64,000 bases of DNA from Polymyxa betae (taxonomy: Eukaryota; Endomyxa; Phytomyxea; Plasmodiophorida; Plasmodiophoridae), in NCBI GenBank assembly GCA_003693705.1, contig RBZT01000855.1:186001-250000 (forward strand), written 5' to 3'. The notes under the pieces are model-generated. The model was not told where the DNA came from and ran no database searches. It saw nothing but the letters and a program-made list of their open reading frames with translations. A program made the position numbers and the translations under genes. The first letter of the stretch is position 1, and the number at the start of each line of letters is the position of its first letter. Below are positions 55,601 through 64,000 of this stretch, piece by piece.

Positions 55601-58600
55601 TCTTTTGTTCTGACCATCGATCAGGTAAGTGATGCTGTCCATGCACTCGTTCAAGGTTCGGTGGAGTCGCGGCTGTTCTCCGGCTCTACTATTCGCTTTT
55701 TAATGCCTCTATTCGAAGCTGCTGCTGCGTGCCTTTCGTTATCTACTTCGATGCAGTGCATTTCAGTGCTGACTGCACATTCAACGGTCTCTGATCTCCC
55801 TGTGGACCGTGTTTTGGATCTATCATTAGAGATTCTGAAAGTTCCTCGAGGTGCACCGGATGCAAATACGCTTCTTCACGGTGTCAGTCCCTATTTAAAA
55901 CCGATCCATATTGACGCTCTTATTGACGATCGTGGTCTGCTTTCTTCAAGTCCTTTTTCTCGCAAGGTTGCTCTTGAAACTTTGGCGCTTTCATCATTGC
56001 TTCACTCTCCTAATTCTCCAGAGCTGGTTGCAAAACTGTTCTTAATGACCCACGATGACGATGCTGAACAAAATCTAAAAAGTGATGCCGAGCGTATCTG
56101 GCATCAGTTCGGATTCAAGTACATTCCAATTATTCATATTCTGACCCCGCTGCTCTCCCACCCGACTCCTTGGGTCCGTCGCACTGCTGCTATTAGCTTC
56201 GGCTATGCTATTCGCCGGCAAGACGATGCTGATCTGCAGATTGCTTCGCTCTTAAATCTGATCAAAAACAATCCTGATGAGATGGTCCAATCGCAGTTCG
56301 ACATTGATGCCCGAGAAATTGGTTTGATGAGTTTCAGTTTTGGCTGTATTCTGCTCACCGTATTCTAGATCGATCTGCAACGAGGGTGTCAGCTTTTATT
56401 GCTCTTGGTTATGCCGCTCCAGCTCTGTCCCAAGACAGTATAATGAATTCCGTTCAGTAATATTCTGTAGTATCAACTCTCAGTTCGTGCTTAACAAGTT
56501 TTTTCCAGGTTTATTCTTGAAACAGGATTTCTCGATAAAAAACCTGCTGTTTGGAATGCAGCACTGCAAGCTGGATTGTCAATCATCAGTACAGATCTGG
56601 ACGCATCGTCTGTCCGTGATCTTCAGTTGCTCCTTGATAAGGGTTTGTCATTGGGTATCGATAGTGGTATGTTGTCCTGTCGGCAGCTCTTTATACTTTC
56701 CTTATCGTTATTCAGTATCCGAAGGCGCTATCGTTCTGATTGGCCGCCTGGCTCAGTTTTTAGATCCGAAAACTGACTCTGAACAAGTTAAAGCCGTTTT
56801 TTCACGCCTGATTGATGCTCTTCGAATTCCGTAAGTTTCTTCACGTGTCCTCTTGTCTTCCTTTGTCATCTTATGGCCAGGTCGTATTCCGTTCAATGTG
56901 CTGTTGCCGAGTGTCTTGTCCCGTTGGCAGGAATGCTTCAGGATGATGAACAGAAGCAAGAAGCGTTCAACCGTTTGATTGAAACCGTTTCGGGTGGGAA
57001 AACCTATGGCGACAGAAAAGGCGCTGCTCTTGGTCTGGCAGGGCTTGTTAAAGGACTTCGGATTTCGAGCTTGAAAAAGTCATTTTCTGCCACTTTTCGA
57101 CCGTTTGCTAAAGGATGCCTCAGGTACGGAGTACTGAGCGCCCTCACCACGATGGCGAAGGATAAGCGATCTCATACAAAGCAAGGTGCCTTGTTCTGTT
57201 ATGAAGCACTTTTTTCGGCTCTTGGGAAGCGATTCGAGCCATATCTGCCGCATTTGATTCCCGATCTGCTCGCTTCTTTTGGGGACCCGGTTAGCGAAGT
57301 TCGCGAAGCCACTCAAGAGGTGTGCCAACTGCTTGCCATTTTTGACTGTTTAGTGGGTGATGTAATACGTTTTGTTTAGGCTACTCGTGTCGTTATGGCT
57401 CATGTGACAGCTCAGGGTGTCAAGATGATGTTGCCTCATATTCTTAAGGTTTACCGCAACACCGCCTGTGTCTAACCCTATATTCAGTGTTCTCAGGCTC
57501 TTGACGACGATCAATGGCGAACCAAAGTCGAATCGATTGGTATCTCGTTCTGTTTCTCCTAAATTAAGGTTTGGTGAATGGGGGATTTCAGGAATGTTGG
57601 GCTCAATGGCGTTTTGCGCTCCCCGGCAACTTTGTGCTTTCCTTCCGACTGTTGTACCTCGACTTACTCGCTGTTTGGCCGATCCACATCCAAAAGTTCA
57701 AGAAGGCGGTAAAAAGGCCCTGGCTGAAATTGGTTCAGTGGTCAGTTTTTTTCATTTCGAAGCTGACTCAAATTCAACTGTTTTCAGATTCGAAACCCAG
57801 AAATTCAGTCTTTGGTGCCTTCTTTGTTAGCCGCTTTGATAGATCCGTCTTCTAGCACTCGGGACGCCTTACAACAACTTCTTGATACTTCGTTCGTCAA
57901 TTCTGTCGATGCTCCCTCGTTGGCGCTGATCATCCCCATTGTAAAACGAGGCTTACATGACCGATCGCCTTCCGTTAAACGAATGGTGATGTCTCGCTTA
58001 CAGCCGATTTTTTGCTTATATGTTATCGAATTAGGCCGCATTAATTGTCGGTACTATTTGCGAATTCCTTCGCGATGTTTCTGCGATTTTACCTTACACC
58101 AAGTCCCTGCTGGATGATCTACAAAAAGTTCTAATCGATCCCATTCCTGACGTTCGGGCTTCCAGTGCCCGAGCAATGGGTCTCCTCTTCAAAGGTGTCG
58201 GTGAAGTACATTTCCCGAACTTAATCGGTGCGGTAACGACCTCGTTGTGGTATTCATCTAACTGTTGCTTTAGATTGGCTTCTTCAGATGCTCTACACGA
58301 ATACCTCCAGTGTTGAAAGAAATGGTGGTGCTCAGGTATTTCACCACAAGTCAGACGCTGTTTCTCTTCTAAGCGCGTTGTCAGGGTTTAGCTCAGGTGC
58401 TCGCAGCACGTGGGCTTTCAGCGCTTTCTGACTATTTGGATGTCATCCTGGAGGGCGCTGGTCATAACGAATCTAATGTAAGGGAAGCGTATATGGAGAT
58501 TTGGGTTTATCTTCCAAGGGCCTTTGGCGGCCCGCTTCACATCTATCTGGAAAGGGCTCTGCCAGTTATTATCAATGTATGTGTCTTAGTATTTTCCCAA

Positions 58601-61600
58601 CGTTGCTGTTGGAGTTGCCAAATACGGTTTAGGGTCTTGCAGATGATAAAGAAGCGGTACGCTCCATGTCGCTATCCGCAGGAAAGTCTTTGATTACTGC
58701 TTACGGTGCCGACCATTTCGTTATCTTCCTGCCGTTTTTGCAAGAAAGCTTACGACATGAAGTTTGGCGCGTCCGAGAACACACCTGCGTTCTCATCGGC
58801 GACGTTCTCGCCCGAATTTGCGGAGCCCAGGTTTGAACAAAATTTTAAGGCTATGACAACCATTAAGGGCTTTAATTTTTTGCTTATAGGTCAGCATCGT
58901 CGCCAGTGACCATATCGAATTCGATATGGATGACCAGCGAAAGGTTGAAAATGAAGAGGTTGGCATCTCTATGTTTGCGACTTCTAGATTATTTTAAGAA
59001 TGTCTTACAGGCGGTTCTATCTGCACTCGGACGTTCTTCTCGTGATCGCTTGTTTTCTGATCTATTCATTGTCCAAGCTGATAGCGCTAGCAATGTTCAG
59101 CAGACATCCTGGCTGGTTTGGAAGTCTTTAGTCGCTAACACGAATCGGATGTTGGCGGATATCATGCCCGTCCTAATGGAAAATGTCATCAAGTCTCTTT
59201 CCGACCCCGATTTCGAGCGTCGAACGGCCGCAAGCAAATCTCTTGGATCAATGTCTGTATCGTGCTATTAGTTTTATGCGATTGTTTGCTTCTTTGTATG
59301 ATCACCATTTTTTTGTTCTTTCTGGTATCATTTCCACCATATGCTCAATCTTGCTTTAGGGTTCAACGCAGCGGTGAGATTGTTCTCCCCATCATCATCC
59401 CTATCTTAGAGGGAGGTTTATCCTCCCCATCTGCTGCAATTCGTCAAGGTGTCTGTTTCGGTATGAGCGAAGTTATGGCGTCTGCATCTAAAGACAGCAT
59501 CACTGCCTACATGTCCGCTCTGATTCCGGCAATCCGCTCTGCGCTCTGCGATGAAAGCGAAATGGTTCGTGTTGCGGCCGCCCGATCGTTTGAAACTTTG
59601 GTTCGTAACACTGGTCCACGAGCCGTTGCGGATATTGTTCCCCCGCTCGTCAAAGAACTTTCGGAGGATTTTGCTGTCAACTCGCTGCTGATTTTGCAGG
59701 GACTACGTCAGGTTCTTCAGGTTCGAAGCAGTCCTGTTTTGAATCATCTCATTCCCGCTGTGGTAAGTCTTTTTCGAGTTTGCCTTCTGCTTGGCTTATC
59801 TTTGAACCAGATTTCGAGACCGATAACACCGTTTTATGCGAAGGCGCTGGCGTCATTATCCGATGTTTATGGGCCAGCTATCGATATGCATATCGATACG
59901 GTGATGCCTTGGTATCTTGATGGCATTGCCAATACACAGGATCCGAACACATATGAGATATTGGCTGATGCAGCCACTTCTTTCCTTCTAGGTCTTCATA
60001 AAGATGTAAAATAGTCTCTGTCATGCTTACTTTGCCCTAATTCTGGTTTGTAGGCGACCCATTCCGTTGTGCAGTCTCTATGCTCGTCGCTGGATGAACG
60101 TCGGCGGAATGCATCGACATCACTGATGCTTATTTCTACCAAACTTCTTGGCTCTTTCTGCTCCTCGTCTCAATCCGATTACTCTTCTGAGTTGGAGTAT
60201 GACATTCTACGCTCTTGTATCATGATAATGATTCTTTAAATAGATCTATTTTGGGTTCGCTACTGTCGCTGTTGATCTCTGCTGAGGACGATCTTCAAAA
60301 TGCAGCCGCGGAAAGCTTACTTCAGGTGACAACGACGAGCAATAAGGTAATATTTGTTTTTAAAACTGCTGGTTTCCGACATTATGAAAGGATGAGCTCG
60401 TCTGTCATCTTGTGTACGTTCGGCAGTCCATCCAACGTTTAGCTCGAGATTGTGCTCGCAAGTCAAAAGCTGAACAGGTTTGCTATCCAAAGTCGTATTC
60501 TTCGATTGTTCATCAGTGAAACAGATTGTGATTCCTGGTCTTTGTCAGCCCTCGGGAATTGCTGCTATCTTGCCGATCTATCAGTACGGGTTATTGAATG
60601 GTTCACCTGAGCAACGACAGCAAGCGGCTACTGCTCTTGGTGATCTGATCACTTATACCACACCATTTGCTCTCAAGCCTTACGTCATCAAGATTACTGG
60701 TCCGATTCGTTTGTCCCTTTATTTTATCGTTGCTCATGTACTCGATTAGGCCCATTGATCCGTATTGTCGGTGATCGTTTCCCATCCTCGGTTAAGGCCG
60801 CCATTCTGACAACTTTGGGCTTGCTTCTGGACAAAGCGGGACCTTTCATGAAACCATTCGTACCTCAACTTCAAGCGACATTCACTAAAAGTCTGAGAGA
60901 TCCCGATTCGTCCGTCCGCTCGAGTGCTGCACCGGCTCTGGCTTCTCTCTTGGTGTTGGCGCCCAAAAAGGTCGACCCTCTGGTGCAAGAAATCGTCTCT
61001 GCATATTTTGAAGATAATGGGCCGGTCTCATATACGATGGTCTCAGCGTTATGCGCTCTGTTATCTACTGTGGTATGAAGAGTGCTGTTAATCATATCCA
61101 TCTTAGGGGTTTTTTAGGGATCCGAGATATCTCCTGAGCTTTATGGTTCTGTACAAGACGCTTTAGTGTCGGCTTTGTCGAAAGACTCAGATTCTTGTCG
61201 ATCAACCGCTGCAACTGGGTTAGGACATCTGTCCGGGATTGTATCTGATCCTGAATGTCGCCAGCTGTTTGAGCGCGTTTCATCTCCTTCGGTATCAAGT
61301 GATTGGGAGGTCGATATCGTTCTTGTCTCGTACCAACTCCACTGATAACTTTTAACAGGCGCGTCATGGCTTAGCTTTAGCTTGTGCTGCTATCATTCGT
61401 CGAGCTGGAGCCAAATTGGATGGCAAATCTTGTCTAATGGCGGTGCAATCCTCACTTCGTGATACCGATTCTACTGTCAGACAGGCTGGATTAATTATGG
61501 GAGCTGCATTTTCGGTTGTATCGCAGGGTGAAACAGTCGATCTTGCTCTGTCTTCAATGATCGACCTTTCACGTGATCGTAATGCTGATGTTCGTATGGA

Positions 61601-61880
61601 ATTCTCCAACCAAATCAACTTCCTGGGCAAATCGCATCCGAACGTGCTTCTGACACGAACCGATGTTCTGAACCAAGTCGTTAATGTTCTGCTTGCGTTG
61701 ATCAACGATGGCAGTCAATCTGTGTCGTTGGCCTCACAGAATGCATTGGGTCACACTTTGCAGCTTCATCGCGGTCGAACTCACACGTTCGATTCTTATC
61801 TGAAGACTGTCGATGTCAACACATCGGCAGCGCTGGATAAGTTTGCCAGAAGGTCGCGTCTATTTCGGTCAGCAGCCTGA
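52651..61880 (+). CDS. GCN1: GCN1, ribosome-associated activator of GCN2
   Basis: A 9.2-kb gene of some 25 introns (about 2600 residues), starting [17 protein letters not shown]. It is HEAT repeats throughout: [21 protein letters not shown] early, and [20 protein letters not shown] near 56.1 kb. The eEF3-related repeats follow: [75 protein letters not shown], and [20 protein letters not shown] at 57.7 kb. Later repeats include [15 protein letters not shown] and [20 protein letters not shown]. The C-terminal GCN2/RWD-binding region is near 60.5-61.8 kb ([41 protein letters not shown]). GCN1 binds collided ribosomes and activates the eIF2alpha kinase GCN2. No frameshift needed. Confidence 0.95.
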
Positions 61881-62881
61881 TCTTCATGAAATAAACTCCA
61901 ATTAGACTCACCAATCAGTTTCGAAGATTATGATTTTGTTGGTTCACTGATCATTTGACCTAAGTCGATTCTGGTCACAATTTTTCAATTCAATGCAGAT
62001 TTACTGGACTTAGGGTATTTCACTCAGATCCGTGAAACCCTGAAACAAGTAACATATTTTATGACTCCTTGTAAGAAGGGGTTCAGGTTATGTAGATAGA
62101 GCTGTGTTCGAAATTGAGCACCTGATTCACGGTGACTCTCCAAGCACAGACCTTTCAATAGGACACGAACGAATAAACCCAAGATTTGAATTGAAACCGT
62201 ACCAGCAAGAGGCAGTAGTCCAAGACCAAGTCTATAGGAAGGGGGAATGGCTCAAGATCTAGTTAATGGGATGCAACACAGACGACGAAGTCGTTGAAGC
62301 AGATAAATCCCTTATAGTTAAATATGGATGGTGCTCTTTAGAGTCTTCTGGTTCGTCGTTCGTTGATAGATGTGGACTGTGCTGTGTTGTTTTGATCTAA
62401 TGCTTAGACTTTCATAAGAATCTACCGGTAGCGATTTGCTAATAAAGTAAATTCCTTTTCCCAGCGAGCCTATAACCCAGCCCGTCAATGGTATGAAGTC
62501 TCGTTTGAATGATTGGGCGTATGTTTCTTATGGAAATTGTTTAGACTAGATTCAATGCGGATGGTACCTGTAATTTAATTTCGGTTCCTGTTCGTTTAGT
62601 GCCGAACCATTCCATATATGTTTTGACGTGTACTTGGTTGTGCTGAGAATCGTATTGTTGATATTGCCAACGAGTTGTTGAAAAGGGTTGTATCAACTGG
62701 TCGTCAGGTACCCCGTCATGTAGCTTTGTAGATTACGGCCAACGGCTCTACAAATACGGTCAACAACTGCAAGGTCCGAATTGAAGATTTCAGGTCGTTG
62801 AACATAATGATGATGTCCTTGAAATGATTGTATTGGTTTCATTTCGTAATACATTCCAGAATTCTTACAATATGTAGGAAC
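61881..62881. other. Intergenic, with a coding-like relic or small gene
   Basis: Follows the GCN1 3' end (AATAAA-like string at about 61890). Apart from the 62065-62400 frame described separately, no coding frame, repeat or RNA signature was seen. Confidence 0.5.
62065..62400 (+). CDS. Open stretch with one in-frame TAG or short intron
   Basis: Reading from 62065 gives 65 codons (YVDRAVFEIEHLIHG, ERINPRFELKPYQQEAVV) to TAG at 62260-62262, then 45 more codons in the same frame (MGCNTDDEVVEADKSLIVKY) to TAA at 62400. A 33-nt intron (GTCTAT...ATCTAG, about 62230-62262) would remove the stop in phase. It could be a small spliced gene, a decayed gene fragment, or chance. No start codon precedes the first part and no family was recognised. 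Confidence 0.25.
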
Positions 62882-63510
62882 ATGAGCAGTTACCGTCCGG
62901 TTGCCAACGACCCTGCTCTAGGGCGCTTCTCGCCTGCTATCCCTGCCGGTGCTGTCGACAGGGACGCTGTCGGCAGAGATTCGATACGCAAACGGAAGAT
63001 TCATCAATTGGCATCGATTCTGTAGTAACTGCGCCTGGACTTCACAGCAATTAATTGACCAAAAGGGACAATAACAGCTCCAAAGCTGTTAGTCCAGGGC
63101 TCACTTAAACAGTACTACACACGTTGCATCCTGGGCTAGCTTTCGTTGCTGAAGTTGATCTTGCGGAAATTCGAACTTCGCAGGCCATTTCACAAGCTGC
63201 TGGTGCTGATGTGGCGCCACCCTGGTTTGCCGGAGCGATGGCCTTAACGATTGCTTCATTACAAGCGCGTCTTGAAAACATTTCGCGCTTTCGCTCAAAT
63301 CGATTGGTATGCAGCCTCGATTACTATTGTACTCGTTTATTTACGCTTAAATTGACTCAGGAGTTTGCTACACAGAAGCGTCTTCCGAATGTTATGCCAT
63401 TTAAAGTTGATGCCGAATTTTCGTACGGCCCTCCTATCCCCGCGATGGATCCGCCCAGGATTCCTGCAAATATTGCTGCCATATTTGCCGCTCCTGCTCC
63501 AATGAAATGA
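62882..63510 (+). CDS. Hypothetical protein(s), splice structure unresolved
   Basis: ATG at 62882 opens MSSYRPVANDPALGRFSPAI...RKRKIHQLASIL (47 codons). From about 63124 a second coherent stretch reads LAFVAEVDLAEIRTSQAISQ and IASLQARLENISRF. After a clear 54-nt GTATGC...CTCAG intron it continues EFATQKRLPNVMPFKVDAEF, SYGPPIPAMD and a Pro/Ala-rich end, stopping at 63510. The two parts may be exons of one gene, but no intron joining them keeps phase, so they are given as one provisional locus. No family recognised. Confidence 0.4.
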
Positions 63511-64000
63511 ACCCTAAGAATCAAAAGGGGAGGCAAACTAGAGAACTAGAAGAAGACCACAGGAGCAAGACGGAAGAGGACAGAACTAAAACGAGAAGAC
63601 GAAACGAATGACCGCAGCCGAATTGGGCTATATCTGCAGATGGTACAATATTACCGCCGATATCGTTCCTGGTGATCTTCTGCACGAGCAGCGTCGAAAA
63701 CACTTCAGGATTTACATATTTCCATTGTTCAGTTTCCTTACATACAGTATATGTTTGTAATTGTACCTAACCGACCATGCCAGGCTCTGAATCCGTCGGG
63801 CTACCGTTAAGAGGGATGCCCGGCAACTGATCCTTCCGGGCGATCATTCTGCACACCAAGCAGACGCGATACGCGGATGAATGCGATAACGATTTACTCC
63901 TGGAGAATCATAGCGATGTGTAGGTCTCACCACCGTCTTCAAACATCTCTATTCCTAATATTCCAAGTTCTGTCTGTCTGTACATCTCTAGGGTTTAGGA
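63511..64000. other. 3' end of the window, unresolved
   Basis: A 50-codon plus frame from 63608 (MTAAELGYICRWYNITADIV) might be the first exon of a further gene. The last bases (about 63987-64000) contain TCTAGGGTTTAGGA, a telomere-like string of the kind seen at intron ends elsewhere here. Nothing firm can be called. Confidence 0.35.

Noticed and set aside
52651-61880. Numerous in-frame stops in GCN1, suggesting a pseudogene
   Set aside because: Every interruption coincides with a short GT-AG intron that keeps phase, and the HEAT repeats continue across them.
1-64000. CRISPR arrays, insertion sequences, retroelement or viral genes
   Set aside because: No repeated spacer structure, transposase, integrase or reverse-transcriptase motif was seen in any frame.

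Overview
The window is nuclear DNA from a small-genome, intron-rich unicellular eukaryote. Almost every gene is split by short GT-AG introns, mostly 40-60 nt with a few of about 33-35 nt, and intergenic distances are small (several under 130 bp; one convergent pair shares its stop codons). ZMYND12-like and probable CFAP99-like genes argue for a flagellated cell; a polycystin-2-type channel fits that. Telomere-like CCCTAAAA/AAACCCTA strings recur in introns and leaders. Together this suggests a flagellated protist, possibly of the SAR/Rhizaria kind (phytomyxid-like), but the lineage is inference only. No rRNA, tRNA, CRISPR array or intact mobile element was recognised.

Layout. 0-7 kb: partial JAMM-like gene, tail-anchored protoglobin, PRA1 protein, a small membrane protein and two unrecognised genes. 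7-18 kb: ASCC2 and MND1 (minus), ZMYND12 and UPF2 (plus), a chromo-like protein (minus). 18-32 kb: a myristoylated EF-hand/zinc-ribbon/PH/CAMK kinase, eIF3a, a C2HC zinc-finger protein, a PDK1-like kinase and a bacterial-type UPF0173 metallo-hydrolase. 32-46 kb: NSE1 and a PKD2-type channel (convergent, overlapping stops), a CYHR1-like E3, CFAP99-like, PNKP, a CorA Mg2+ transporter, a PB1-UBA protein, MED31 and an RNA 5'-triphosphatase. 46-64 kb: VPS53, proteasome RPN5, the 9.2-kb GCN1 gene and poorly resolved small genes.

Themes. Translation and mRNA surveillance are well represented (eIF3a, UPF2, GCN1, ASCC2), as is genome maintenance (PNKP, NSE1, MND1, the C2HC zinc-finger protein; ASCC2 also belongs here). 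There is no sign of operons, so these groupings are probably chance linkage. Gene models were spliced by eye from both strands, using GT-AG sites, reading-frame phase and family conservation; exon ends in conserved genes are good, those in unrecognised genes are provisional. The most unusual objects are the reversed-order calcium kinase, the minimal PB1-UBA protein with a LIR-like motif, the membrane-anchored protoglobin and the NSE1 with a truncated RING.
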